The notes: generated by a model not told the origin, from the sequence alone. A stretch of DNA of 64,000 nt from Bacteroidetes bacterium UBA1941 (GCA_002336805.1 DDEZ01000006.1:124001-188000), one strand, 5' to 3'. Positions 26,954 to 36,398 are shown, numbered from the stretch's first letter. Numbers and translations: made by a program.

Positions 26954-27990
26954 ACCAGTATGTTGCTTTCCTCGTGTATATGCTCGCGGAGATACTGCGG
27001 GCCACTGCCCTCATACTCCATGTAGCCGCGGCAAATATCTGCAATTCTTTTGGCAGATGTGGCGCCATTCTGCTCCGGCACGAGGCGGTAGAGTTCATTG
27101 AGGTCAAAGTAGGAGTGAACCTTCTTGCCCAGTACGATACCCACATACACCAGCGTAGAGAACTGTGTGATGAGCTCCGAGCAGTTGGCCACCATATGAT
27201 TGGAGTTGCCATCCGCATGGTAGATCAGCGCATCCTCGCCAAAGACCTGGCGGATCTCGCTCTTGGCGCGGTCAGGTATCTCATTGGGGTGCAGCTTAAA
27301 TATGACAGGACGCCCTCCTACGATCTCTTTGCACTTTTTCAGAAAACCCATCCGGTCGTCCTTGCGGAAGCACTCTCGGATATCAGAGGTAGCTATCAGT
27401 ACATAGTCATGATAGGGGAAATCATTATGGACAAAGGATGGTATATCGTCAAAATTGGGTATGCCTGTCACGACCATCTTATTGCGGTCTGTGCCCATTC
27501 TTTCAAAGAAACCTTTATATCCCTCAGACCCCACGCAGTAGATGTCACAGCGGTTAGAGCTGCCATTCAGCGCCGTACCCATGGCAAAGTAGCGCGGTAT
27601 CACGCGGGAGGCTTTTACCACCTTAGACCACGGTGTCAGCTCATCTATCATGCCCTCCTGCACCCAGATGGTCTTTGCCTTTTTGAGTTTGCGAGGTACG
27701 ATCAGGTCAGTACAAAACACCGCCATATCATAGTCATTCTTCTGCGCCATGTAGTCATTCTGCAGGCCATGGTCACGCAGGTATTTATCTGCTTTAGCCT
27801 TGAAGTGGCCCGACATGATCGTATTCTCGAGAAGGCCCCACTTTAGCGGCCAGGTCTCAAACTCATAGTCCGGGTAAAACTGCGTGAACCAACAGTCATA
27901 GTCATCCTTCAGAAAAGAGGATATCTGATGCATCTGGCTCGTTTGGTTGGGCGAGCCTATGGTAAAGATGATTTTCTTCTTCTTAGCCAC
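26950..27990 (-). CDS. Glycosyl/glycerophosphotransferase-like GT-B protein
   Basis: 346 residues beginning KKKKIIFTIGSPNQTSQMHQISSFL. The fold looks like the CDP-glycerol glycerophosphotransferase/UDP-GlcNAc-epimerase-like GT-B group: DYDMAVFCTDLIVPRKL, KTIWVQEGM, VVTGIPNFDD, YVLIATSDI, VIFKLHPNEIP with the donor-phosphate-binding HP, and ELITQFSTLVYVGIVLGKKV. It opens the operon. The start is GTG; no in-frame ATG lies upstream. It may transfer the CMP-activated product, but that is inferred from position only. Confidence 0.75.
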   Translation of the reverse strand: MAKKKKIIFTIGSPNQTSQMHQISSFLKDDYDCWFTQFYPDYEFETWPLKWGLLENTIMSGHFKAKADKYLRDHGLQNDYMAQKNDYDMAVFCTDLIVPRKLKKAKTIWVQEGMIDELTPWSKVVKASRVIPRYFAMGTALNGSSNRCDIYCVGSEGYKGFFERMGTDRNKMVVTGIPNFDDIPSFVHNDFPYHDYVLIATSDIRECFRKDDRMGFLKKCKEIVGGRPVIFKLHPNEIPDRAKSEIRQVFGEDALIYHADGNSNHMVANCSELITQFSTLVYVGIVLGKKVHSYFDLNELYRLVPEQNGATSAKRIADICRGYMEYEGSGPQYLREHIHEESNILV

Positions 27991-28007
27991 TGCGGTCGTT
28001 TGTATTA

Positions 28008-28015
28008 CAAATATA
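28008..28015 (-). promoter_or_regulatory. Bacteroidota-type -7 box before the glycan operon
   Basis: The minus strand reads TATATTTG, a match to TAnnTTTG, about 18 bases before the GTG start of the first operon gene. No good TTTG box is seen at the -33 position, so the promoter is probable, not certain. Confidence 0.5.
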
Positions 28016-28259
28016 GCCGTTTGCTGACTGGGCTAAAAATGCTGTTAGTCATAAAATATGGTAAAGTTTTCATTTTAAATTGATTTTCAATTGTTTGAAT
28101 GCCCCTGGCGGTGGAAAAGAAAGTCACGATCGCTCTCGGAGCGGAATAAAACATATATAACTAATCGCCTTTCCGTTTGACCGGTACTCCGGTTATTTAG
28201 CAGTTTATATTGGCTTAACATTCCCTTAATGTTTAACTTGGCACTTTTTTATACTATAG

Positions 28260-30359
28260 ATGAAAAAGATACTCCTCTCTTGCCTTGCGTACATAGCGCT
28301 TGCTGCGCCTTCTTACAGCCAGACGGTCAACCGCTATCCTAACATTCAATCTCCCGATCAGCACAGCGCTATCATAGCCTGGCGCCGTACTACCTCTGCC
28401 ATCGGCAAGGTGAAGTATGGCCTCTCGCCCACAGCACTCAATGACTCCGTAGTGGAGAGCAGTGGTACGCAGATCCATGCTATCACGATACCAGGCCTGC
28501 AGCCCAATACGCAATACTATTACCACGCCTACAGCGATACGATGGCTACCGGCACGGAGTATTTCTACACGGCGAAGCCGGATAGTGTGCGCGATGTGAC
28601 CTTCCTGGCATATGGTGACTGCGGCTTTAATAATAGCACACAGAATACTATCGCAGCACTCATGGCCGGCAAAAGCTCTGAGTTTAGCGTGGTATGCGGT
28701 GATGTGGACCAGCTCGTGGGCAACGCCTATGATGTGGACTACTACCAGCACTATACGGCCCAGCTCAAGGACCACTGCCACTTTACGGCTATTGGCAATC
28801 ATGATGTGATCACTAATAATACAAACTACACAGACGCCTTTCACCTGCCGCACAATAATCCGGCTAACTCCGAGAAGTACTACTCCTTTACCTGGGGCAA
28901 TGCGAAGTTTATCACCATAGATGGCAACTCTGCCTACACTGCCGGCAGTGCGCAATACGTCTGGCTGGAGAATGAGCTGAAGTGCAACAACAGCGAGTGG
29001 ACGTTTGTCTACTTTCACCAGCCGCCATGGAGCAATGGATGGGATGCGTCCTACTATATTCCATTCACGCCTTTCTACATGTACCAGGGCAATACAGATA
29101 TGCGGACCAGCATTGTACCGCTCTTTGCCAAATATCATGTAGACGTGGTGCTCAATGGCCACACACACAACTATGAGCGCGGTATCTATCAGGGTGTGCG
29201 CTACTTCATCACCGGTGGTGCGGGTGGTGCTACGCCGGATTCGCATACCAATAGCAATGCACCAAACATCCAGTTTGAGCTGTCGCAAAACAACTTCATG
29301 GAGTGGAGCATACAGCACGATGTGGTGCACTACAATACCTATAACCTGAGCGGTGTGATAGTAGACTCTGCTACCTTTAGCAAGACCTTTACCCCATACC
29401 ATAGCAGCCTCACCACCGTGGATGAAAACTGCCTGCAGGCCAATGGTAGCGCTACGGTGAGCGTGACAGGTCCGCATCCGCCATATACAGTACTATGGAG
29501 TACTAGTGCTACGACCCCCACCATCAGTAATCTCGCATCCGGCAGCTACAATGTGACGATCAAAGACAGCAGCCTGTGTCCGGAGCTGCTCACATTCACT
29601 ATCCAGAATCATAGTGGTATAGGTAGTGTCTCTGTAGCCGCGCCTGACTCTGCGGTCTGCAAGGGTGCCGATCTCACACTCACAGCTACACTCACAGACC
29701 TTTATCATCCGCAGTGGAGCACTGGTGACACTGGTACTACTCTCACTATCCATACAGGTGGCACCTACTCTCTGAGCGGAGTAGATAGCCTGGGCTGCGG
29801 CGCCTCATCCAATACGCTGTATATCCGCACAGACTCCGTATCTACGGGTCATCTTTACACTACAGTAGATACATTTCTCGATGTATCTCTGGGCTCGACG
29901 ATCACTACTGCCAGTTCCTATCTGTGGAATTTTGGCGATGGGCACTCACTGGTCACAGCTACGGATACGGTGAGCTACGCCTATGCTGACTCAGGTACAT
30001 ACCTGGTCACGCTCATCACTACACAGGTGTGCGGCGCAGATACGCAGCGCCTCTATATCATGGCAGATGATGCAGATACAGTAGCTCAGCCATCAGGCAT
30101 ACTCTATATGACAGGTGCGCAGATACAGGTGAGCATCCGGCCAAACCCGATGCGCACTACTGCGCTGGTGAGCATCACAAAAGAAGCTGGCGCGATGGAC
30201 GCCCGCCTCTATGACCTGCAGGGCAAGCTGGTAGCAGACCTGGGCCGTGCCACAGGTGATGACCTCATCATCCGCCGTGGTGCTCTCTCTGCCGGCCAGT
30301 ATATACTCCGCCTGTCCAATGGTAAGACCTCTGCAGCTATCCGGCTAGAGATACAGTGA
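28260..30359 (+). CDS. T9SS-exported purple-acid-phosphatase-like enzyme
   Basis: 699 residues. Signal peptide; a fibronectin-III-like domain (SAIIAWRRTTSAIGKVKYG, ITIPGLQPNTQYYYH); a metallophosphatase domain with AYGDCG at 118-122, GDVDQ at 148, GNHD at 179-182, FVYFHQPPW and NGHTHNYERG. These match purple acid phosphatase metal sites, although the tyrosine usual after GDxx is replaced by Gln. Next come SprB/PKD-like repeats (VLWSTSATTPTISNLASGSYNVTI; SSYLWNFGDGHS) and a C-terminal T9SS sorting domain (SIRPNPMRTTALVSI; GQYILRL). The gene for a small secreted protein starts on its stop codon. Confidence 0.9.
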   Translation: MKKILLSCLAYIALAAPSYSQTVNRYPNIQSPDQHSAIIAWRRTTSAIGKVKYGLSPTALNDSVVESSGTQIHAITIPGLQPNTQYYYHAYSDTMATGTEYFYTAKPDSVRDVTFLAYGDCGFNNSTQNTIAALMAGKSSEFSVVCGDVDQLVGNAYDVDYYQHYTAQLKDHCHFTAIGNHDVITNNTNYTDAFHLPHNNPANSEKYYSFTWGNAKFITIDGNSAYTAGSAQYVWLENELKCNNSEWTFVYFHQPPWSNGWDASYYIPFTPFYMYQGNTDMRTSIVPLFAKYHVDVVLNGHTHNYERGIYQGVRYFITGGAGGATPDSHTNSNAPNIQFELSQNNFMEWSIQHDVVHYNTYNLSGVIVDSATFSKTFTPYHSSLTTVDENCLQANGSATVSVTGPHPPYTVLWSTSATTPTISNLASGSYNVTIKDSSLCPELLTFTIQNHSGIGSVSVAAPDSAVCKGADLTLTATLTDLYHPQWSTGDTGTTLTIHTGGTYSLSGVDSLGCGASSNTLYIRTDSVSTGHLYTTVDTFLDVSLGSTITTASSYLWNFGDGHSLVTATDTVSYAYADSGTYLVTLITTQVCGADTQRLYIMADDADTVAQPSGILYMTGAQIQVSIRPNPMRTTALVSITKEAGAMDARLYDLQGKLVADLGRATGDDLIIRRGALSAGQYILRLSNGKTSAAIRLEIQ

Positions 30360-30823
30360 TGATGCTGAGGCTATGCTCCCTGCTGCTACTACTGGTCTGC
30401 GCTGAATCTCTCTGCGCTCAGGACGTAGCACATACCAAACACAAAAAGTGCTTGCTGCGCGGACAGTGGCAGCTGGTCAGGACGGTCAATAACGGTACCC
30501 CGCACATCATTACCAAAGATGAATACGATGGTGTCATCACACTGCGGTCCTTTCACCGCTATCAGGAGGAGGTGATCTATGAGGGCTACCACTGGATCAT
30601 CAAGGGTCGCTGGCGTGCCTACCGGCGCAGGGCCGACCTGGAGTTCACCAGGTTGGAGTATGTCTCAGGTGCGCCGCCAGGCGGCGTATTGCATGATATC
30701 CACTTCTCCCTCTACCAGCTGGACAGGCAACACTGGGCCGGCAATACAGAGACTAAGGAAGAGAAGATACAGATGGAGTATGAAAAGATCCCTCGCGTAC
30801 GCAAGGCTGCTAAAGCACATTGA
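30359..30823 (+). CDS. Small secreted protein of unknown function
   Basis: About 154 residues with a signal peptide (MMLRLCSLLLLLVCAESLCAQ). The mature part, LLRGQWQLVRTVNNGTPHII and IKGRWRAYRRRADLEFTRLEY, has alternating strands suggestive of a small lipocalin-like barrel, but no firm family can be named. Its ATG shares a base with the stop codon of the phosphatase gene (TGATG), so the two are probably coupled. The 3' end overlaps the convergent pdeM gene by 14 bases. Confidence 0.7.
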   Translation: MMLRLCSLLLLLVCAESLCAQDVAHTKHKKCLLRGQWQLVRTVNNGTPHIITKDEYDGVITLRSFHRYQEEVIYEGYHWIIKGRWRAYRRRADLEFTRLEYVSGAPPGGVLHDIHFSLYQLDRQHWAGNTETKEEKIQMEYEKIPRVRKAAKAH

Positions 30824-31451
30824 TCACCTTGCTGCTGGTCACAGCATAGATGCTCGCGCCCCGCTCGTTGCGCATGATCTTGAGCCCCGTCAGGTGGCCA
30901 AAGGCCGGCAGTAGCAGGCAGTTTTCATAAAAGTAAAAGCATGGTAGGGTCAGGTACTGCCTCGCTGCACCCCTGAGCTCTACACCCGGATGGATGTGGC
31001 CGGCTATATTGATATGGCCCTCCGGGATCTTTTTCATCGGCGCGTGGGTGTAGGCTATGCCATGCTCGATCAATGTATCCTCTACCAGTACCATATTAAG
31101 CTCGGAGTAGTGGTGGTGCTTCAGTATGTCGTGATTGCCCAGCACGAGTACAAACTTCACCTCCGGGAAGGCCTTGATCGTAGCAGCAAAGAGATCCCAT
31201 TCACTATTGTGCTCACTATGAAACAGGTCTCCGAGTATATACACTTGCTTCGGCTGCTTGCTATGTATCAATAGGCGCAGCTGTGCATAGTCCTTCATCG
31301 CGCTATCCATAGGCAGGTGTATACCCGCCTTGCGGAAATGAGTCGCTTTGCCAAGGTGCAGATCAGACAGGATAAGTGTATGATCGTGCTCTCTAATGAG
31401 AGCTTTCTCGCAGAGCAAGGTGAATGTGATATTATTTAGCGTGAGCTGCAT
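30810..31451 (-). CDS. pdeM: PdeM, ligase-associated metallophosphoesterase/endonuclease
   Basis: 213 residues with calcineurin-like phosphoesterase motifs: LILSDLHLGKATHFRKAGI (Asp30, His32), YILGDLFHSEHNSEWD, LVLGNHD and AGHIHPGVEL. The DLHLGK and HFRKAGI segments identify the subgroup found beside Lhr-type helicase, ATP-dependent ligase and an MBL exonuclease in a bacterial DNA-repair cluster. Those partners lie just upstream on this strand, with a glycosylase gene between. Confidence 0.92.
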   Translation of the reverse strand: MQLTLNNITFTLLCEKALIREHDHTLILSDLHLGKATHFRKAGIHLPMDSAMKDYAQLRLLIHSKQPKQVYILGDLFHSEHNSEWDLFAATIKAFPEVKFVLVLGNHDILKHHHYSELNMVLVEDTLIEHGIAYTHAPMKKIPEGHINIAGHIHPGVELRGAARQYLTLPCFYFYENCLLLPAFGHLTGLKIMRNERGASIYAVTSSKVINVL

Positions 31452-31494
31452 CGGGTGGCAAAACTAAGACTTAGGAGTTGTTATAAATAGGAGG

Positions 31495-31572
31495 GTGGGT
31501 GCATTTTGTATTACAGCCCCAAAGGGGCGACACGCCTCCAGTTTACGGCATCGCCGTAAGTGCATTGAGAGG
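31495..31572. repeat. Two small hairpins between pdeM and the glycosylase gene
   Basis: GCCCC-AAA-GGGGC at 31516-31528 is followed by the perfect TTACGGC-ATC-GCCGTAA at 31543-31559. Three-base loops and a GCATCGC core are shared with hairpins at 50099-50115 and in the 51-kb tandem array. Confidence 0.7.
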
Positions 31573-32304
31573 TTAATACTTCACCTGGCACTTCGTGCAA
31601 TAATACGTACGCCGCTTAGACTTTCCGGTGTCCTTTACCTTAAAGGCTACATTACAGCGTGGGCATACCTTCTGCTCGTAGGCTTGCCAGTTCCTGCTCA
31701 GTACACCATCCTTCTTCCATCGCAGGAAGTCAAATGCATACTTGTGCGTCTCGCGGATCATCTCTCGTAGCTTAGCATCGGGTATCTTTGCCATCACCGC
31801 CTCTGGGTGCAGCTTCACCCGCCAGAGCACTTCATTCTTGATGATATTGCCCGAGCCGGAGAAGATATGCTGATCCATCAGCGCATCGCAGGCCAGCATC
31901 TTGGGCTTCTCACGCAGGATGCTGTAGACCTTCTTTGCGTTCCACTCGTCAGACATGATATCCACCGCCCAGTCGTAGCTTTCATGCACATCGCCCTCTA
32001 CGATCTTCACCGTAGATACATAGAAATTGACCTCACCATTCGCAAAGCGCAGGTGCAGGCTAGCATTGACCTTCTTGCGGTCATCTATCATGTAGCTGCC
32101 AAACAAACCCATGTGTACCCGTACAGTAAAGCCTTTGAAGATAAAAAGCAACTGCTTGCCCCAGCTGCGGATGTCGGTGACCTTTTGCCCCTCTATGCGC
32201 GACATGTCTATGCCTTTAGCATACCCGTCAGCCTCCAGGATCTTCTTACCCTTAAAGTGAGCTACTTTCTCCCGTAGTATATATAGAGATGGTCCTTCTG
32301 GCAT
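31573..32304 (-). CDS. Nei/Fpg-family DNA glycosylase
   Basis: 243 residues. The N-terminus MPEGPSLYILRE has the catalytic Pro2 and Glu3 of the bifunctional glycosylase/AP-lyase family. GKQLLFIFKGFTVRVHMGLFGSY is the conserved DNA-binding strand pair, and IFSGSGNIIKNEVLWRVKLHPE is the helix-two-turn-helix region. A C-terminal zinc finger CPRCNVAF...CTKC is complete. It is closer in pattern to endonuclease VIII (Nei) than to Fpg. It excises oxidised bases. It sits inside the ligase-associated repair cluster. Confidence 0.9.
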   Translation of the reverse strand: MPEGPSLYILREKVAHFKGKKILEADGYAKGIDMSRIEGQKVTDIRSWGKQLLFIFKGFTVRVHMGLFGSYMIDDRKKVNASLHLRFANGEVNFYVSTVKIVEGDVHESYDWAVDIMSDEWNAKKVYSILREKPKMLACDALMDQHIFSGSGNIIKNEVLWRVKLHPEAVMAKIPDAKLREMIRETHKYAFDFLRWKKDGVLSRNWQAYEQKVCPRCNVAFKVKDTGKSKRRTYYCTKCQVKY

Positions 32305-32331
32305 AGTTGTATTTTTATTCAGTCATCAATA

Positions 32332-34794
32332 CTATCTGCGGCCCATCAGTGTGCGGCCAGCTGGTGGCGCCTTTGGCGGTGCCTCAATCTGTGCTTTCAT
32401 CTTCATGATCTTTGCCTCTACATCTTCCGTGCTAAACTTCTCACGGAAGCGTTCTGTCATGATCGGGAAGGCAAACGGGGTCGCCTTCTCAGGATACTTC
32501 AGGATAATGAACTGATTGCTGATGCGCTCAAAAGCCTCCCGCAAACGCGTGATCTCCAGCTCAAAGTCAAACACCTCATCATATGCCTGGCGTAGCAATA
32601 AGTTCTCGCGCTCGTGGTCCTCAAAGACACGGAAGAAGAGCATGGCACTTGCCTGCAGGTGCTTGGTCTTGACCTGCCTACCGGGATAGCCGGAGAAGGT
32701 CAACCCCGCGATGCCCGCTATATCGCGAAAGCGGCGGAGCGCCATCTCTGTTACGTTCATGCTTTTCAGCACATCCTGCGTCAGGTGCTCCGGAGAGAAG
32801 AGGTTCTCCTGTAGCAGCTCCTCTATCGGTATGTCCTGATCGCTTAGCAGCTCAAAGCCATAGTCATTCATAGAGATAGAGAAGGTAAAAGGCTTTTTCT
32901 GCGCCATACGATTGGCCAGGATATTGGCCATGCCCTCATGCACAAACTTGCCCTCGAAAGGATAGACAAACACATGCCAGCCCTCGCGCGTTTTAAACTT
33001 CTCTATCAGCAGTTCATTGGCCGATGGCAGGTGGGAGCGCTTGCTCTGCTCTAGGAAGAGCGGCACGAGCATCTTCATCTCAGGGTTGCCTATGCGGTCC
33101 TGCGTGTACTCATCCAGCTCGTGGCGGATGGTCTCAGAGAGCTGCGCTGACATAGGCAGGCGGCCACCCATCCACGAGGGTACCACACCACGCTTCTTAG
33201 CATTGCGCACCAGCGCCTCCAGGCCATTCACAGATACCAGCTCCAGGTTGCGCCCGGCGAAGACAAAGACATCGCCCTTCTTCAGCCGGGAGATGAACCA
33301 TTCCTCTACGGAGCCGATGCTTTTGCCACCGATATACTTTATACGCATCATCACATAGCTTACGATGGTGCCCATGCTCAGCCGGTGGCGCAGGGCTACG
33401 GCTTTGCTGGTCACTTTGTAGATGCCATCCTCCACTACTACCTTATGAAACTCATCATAGGCAGTGAGTGATTGCCCCCCTATGGTGATGAAGTTCAGGC
33501 ACCAGTTAAACTCCTCGCGGCTCACAGAGTTGAAGCAGTGCGTGGTCTTGATCTCATTGTATATCTGCTCCGGCTCAAAGCCATCAGACACAGCCAGCGT
33601 GACCAGATACTGCACCAGCACATCAAAGGAGCGGATGAAGGGGATACGGCTCTCGATCTTTTTATGCGCGATGGCATAACGCAGGGCAGCGCCCTCTACG
33701 ATCTCAAGCGAGTTGGTGGGCAGGAAGTGGATGCGGCTGGTAGCGCCAGGGTGGTGCCCACTGCGCCCCGCACGCTGCATGAATCGTGCTACACCTTTTG
33801 CAGAACTCACCTGTATCACCGTATCGACCGGGCGGAAGTCTACCCCGAGGTCCAGGCTGCTCGTGCATACCACTACCTTCAGGCGGCCCTCGTGCAGGGC
33901 TTCTTCCACCCATTTGCGCGTCTCCTCGTCCAGGCTGCTGTGATGCAGGCCTATGACGCCTGCTAGGTCTGGCGCTATCTGGAGGAGATACTGAAACCAT
34001 ATCTCCGCTTGCGATCTTGTATTAGTGAAGAGCAAGGTCGAGGTACTCGCCTCGATGATTGGCAGGACCTTCTCCGCCAGCTTGATACCGAGGTGCCCCG
34101 CCCAAGGGAACTTCTCCAGCGTATCGGGGAAGACCGTCTCGATATCTATCTTCTTCTTTACATCTGCGCGGACCATCGCGGCACTTTCATTGCGCTCGCC
34201 GAGTAGTATTTCTTTGGCCCTGTCCAGATTGCCGATGGTCGCGGATATTCCCCATATCTTCAGGTCCGGGTTGATCGTTTTTAGTCGTGACAAGGCCAAC
34301 TCTATCTGTACACCACGTTTGCTGCCCAGCAGCTCATGCCACTCATCTACTATCACAAACTGGAGGTTCTTAAACGTATCTGCATAGCCCTTTTGCGCCA
34401 GCATCATGTGCAGGCTCTCGGGTGTAGTGATGAGCGCCTCGGGGCTTTTCTTCTTCTGCTTTGCCCGCTCTGAGGCAGTCGTGTCACCTGTGCGCAGGCC
34501 TATGCGATAGGGGATGTTCAGGTCTTGCGATACCTGATTGGTAGCCATCTCTATCTCTTTGGATAGCGCACGGAGCGGTGTGATCCACAGGCAGTGCAGT
34601 CCTTCTTTATACTCCGTTTCATTCTGCGTGATGAAGTCTTGCAGCACACCAAACCAGATGGCAAAGGTCTTGCCCATACCAGTAGGCGCATTGAGCAGGC
34701 CACTGCGACCCGCAGCGATCTCCGCCCAGGTCTCCTTCTGAAAAGCGTGTGCCTTCCAGCCCTTTAGTTTGAACCATTCCTTTGCAGCATTCAT
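32332..34794 (-). CDS. Lhr-type ligase-associated DEXH helicase
   Basis: 820 residues, superfamily 2. Walker A NAPTGMGKT near residue 35; DEWH box in FVIVDEWHELLGSKRG; motif III WGISATIGN; motif V/VI LGVDFRPVDTVIQV and FMQRAGRSGHHPGA. After the helicase core come the winged-helix and Lhr-core domains. The C-terminus is at the core length, without the long extension of full Lhr. The start overlaps the end of the ligase gene (ATGA). It is expected to unwind DNA for the repair complex. Confidence 0.93.
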   Translation of the reverse strand: MNAAKEWFKLKGWKAHAFQKETWAEIAAGRSGLLNAPTGMGKTFAIWFGVLQDFITQNETEYKEGLHCLWITPLRALSKEIEMATNQVSQDLNIPYRIGLRTGDTTASERAKQKKKSPEALITTPESLHMMLAQKGYADTFKNLQFVIVDEWHELLGSKRGVQIELALSRLKTINPDLKIWGISATIGNLDRAKEILLGERNESAAMVRADVKKKIDIETVFPDTLEKFPWAGHLGIKLAEKVLPIIEASTSTLLFTNTRSQAEIWFQYLLQIAPDLAGVIGLHHSSLDEETRKWVEEALHEGRLKVVVCTSSLDLGVDFRPVDTVIQVSSAKGVARFMQRAGRSGHHPGATSRIHFLPTNSLEIVEGAALRYAIAHKKIESRIPFIRSFDVLVQYLVTLAVSDGFEPEQIYNEIKTTHCFNSVSREEFNWCLNFITIGGQSLTAYDEFHKVVVEDGIYKVTSKAVALRHRLSMGTIVSYVMMRIKYIGGKSIGSVEEWFISRLKKGDVFVFAGRNLELVSVNGLEALVRNAKKRGVVPSWMGGRLPMSAQLSETIRHELDEYTQDRIGNPEMKMLVPLFLEQSKRSHLPSANELLIEKFKTREGWHVFVYPFEGKFVHEGMANILANRMAQKKPFTFSISMNDYGFELLSDQDIPIEELLQENLFSPEHLTQDVLKSMNVTEMALRRFRDIAGIAGLTFSGYPGRQVKTKHLQASAMLFFRVFEDHERENLLLRQAYDEVFDFELEITRLREAFERISNQFIILKYPEKATPFAFPIMTERFREKFSTEDVEAKIMKMKAQIEAPPKAPPAGRTLMGRR

Positions 34795-36398
34795 CGGGTA
34801 GTCTCCTGCATTTCTATCAGTTTCATAAGGTCATCTTTCGTGTTGGCGTCCTCTTTCTTTTTGTCCGTGCGCCAGCGGAGGATGCGCGGGAAGCGCAGCG
34901 CCACACCGGACTTGTGTCGTGGTGACCTGTTGATCCCTTCAAAGGCGATCTCAAAGACCAGCTCTGCCTTCACACTCCGCACCGGGCCAAACTTATCAAT
35001 AGTGTTACGCTTGATCCAGTTGTCCACCTGTAGCAGCTCTTTATCTGTCAATCCAGAGTAGGCTTTGGTAAAGGGCACCAGCTCATCGCCATCCCAGATG
35101 GCAAAGGTATAATCTGTATACAGATTGGCGCGGCGACCATGACCGCGCTGCGCATAGAGCAGCACACCGTCCACGGTGAGCGGATCTACTTTCCACTTCC
35201 ACCATTGCCCTTTGCGACGGCCAGTCTCGTAGGGGCTATTCTTGTGCTTTAGCATCAGGCCTTCGCAGTTGTTGTCACGCGCTGCTTCGCGAGCTTGTGT
35301 GGCTTCCTCCCATGACTGGCAATCAAGTACAGGTGAGAGTAACAGTGGCACAGCGGCGATCTCATTCGCATCCTTTACCACCTGCTCCAATAGTGCGCGG
35401 CGCTCCTGCATAGGACGTGTGCGGATATCCTCACCATGATACTCCAGCAGGTCGTAGCACATCAGGATCAGCGGAGCCTCTTGCAGTGATTTCTTCGTCA
35501 GGTTCTTCCTGCCTATGCGTGTCTGCATGAGGTGAAAGGGCAGTGGCCGCCCATCACGATAGGGCAGTACCTCTCCATCTATCACAGTGCCATCTGGCAG
35601 TATGCCTTTCAGTATCTCAAACTCTGGGAACTTCTCCGTCATCAGCTCCTCCCCACGGCTCCAGACGAATAGCTCCCCCCGGCGCAGCAGTAGCTGCCCG
35701 CGTATGCCGTCATATTTCTGCTCTATCTGCCAGTCGTGTACATCGCCGAGATCATCGACAGATTGCTCCCACTGATAAGCGAGGTAGAATGGATATGGAC
35801 GATAGTAGCTATCCGTATCGCCTTCGGCGGAAAGCAGTGTGGTGAGTGTGGTCGTATCAGGGCTCCAGTCACCCGTGAGGCGATGCGCCACGGTATCTTC
35901 TTCTATCTTAAATTGCTTTGCCAGCGCCTTTATCACAAGCTGTTTTGATACGCCTACACGGAAGCTACCGGTCATGAGTTTATTGAATACAAAGCGCTCG
36001 CCGCTGTCCATCTCATCCCAGCGCTGCTGTATGGCTATCTTCTTATCCTCGTCTCCATACTTATCCAACGAGCGCAGGAAGGCGATGGTCTCGGTCAGCG
36101 AGTAGCCCGCAGAAGAAGACGGTGGCGGCAGTATCAGTGTGATGGTCTCTGCGAGGTCACCCACTATGTGGTACGACTCATCAAAGATCCAGTAGGGGAG
36201 TCCCGACATCTCTGCGCTCCACTCTTTCAGCTCGCCGGAGCGGATGGTGCGTTTGGGGCTTTTGCCGGTGAGCATGGCCACGCACCAGAGCACATCTGTC
36301 TCTGGCGCTGATGCGAAATACGCTACCAGCGCATCCACCTTTGCGTTTGTCTTGGTGGTCTGGTCTATGGCAGTATATAGCTCGGCAAAGGCTTTCAT
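34791..36398 (-). CDS. ATP-dependent DNA ligase
   Basis: 535 residues. N-terminal helical DNA-binding domain, then the adenylylation motif EQKYDGIRGQ with the AMP-accepting Lys228. Further motifs: GTVIDGEVLPY (III), GLMLKHKNSPYETGRR (IV) and WWKWKVDP (V). The OB domain follows. This is the bacterial LigB/LigC-like ATP ligase group found with Lhr, not the NAD-dependent replicative ligase. Both ends overlap neighbouring genes by four bases, so helicase, ligase and exonuclease form one tight operon. Confidence 0.94.
   Translation of the reverse strand: MKAFAELYTAIDQTTKTNAKVDALVAYFASAPETDVLWCVAMLTGKSPKRTIRSGELKEWSAEMSGLPYWIFDESYHIVGDLAETITLILPPPSSSAGYSLTETIAFLRSLDKYGDEDKKIAIQQRWDEMDSGERFVFNKLMTGSFRVGVSKQLVIKALAKQFKIEEDTVAHRLTGDWSPDTTTLTTLLSAEGDTDSYYRPYPFYLAYQWEQSVDDLGDVHDWQIEQKYDGIRGQLLLRRGELFVWSRGEELMTEKFPEFEILKGILPDGTVIDGEVLPYRDGRPLPFHLMQTRIGRKNLTKKSLQEAPLILMCYDLLEYHGEDIRTRPMQERRALLEQVVKDANEIAAVPLLLSPVLDCQSWEEATQAREAARDNNCEGLMLKHKNSPYETGRRKGQWWKWKVDPLTVDGVLLYAQRGHGRRANLYTDYTFAIWDGDELVPFTKAYSGLTDKELLQVDNWIKRNTIDKFGPVRSVKAELVFEIAFEGINRSPRHKSGVALRFPRILRWRTDKKKEDANTKDDLMKLIEMQETTR

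Noticed and set aside
26947..27846. Plus-strand open frame of 299 codons
   Set aside because: Opposite the GT-B transferase gene with convincing family motifs; the frame has no leader or known motif.
28254..29477. Long minus-strand open frame of 407 codons
   Set aside because: It lies wholly opposite the phosphatase gene, whose motifs and signal peptide are clear. The translated product is Val/Ile/His-rich without motifs, typical of an antisense shadow.
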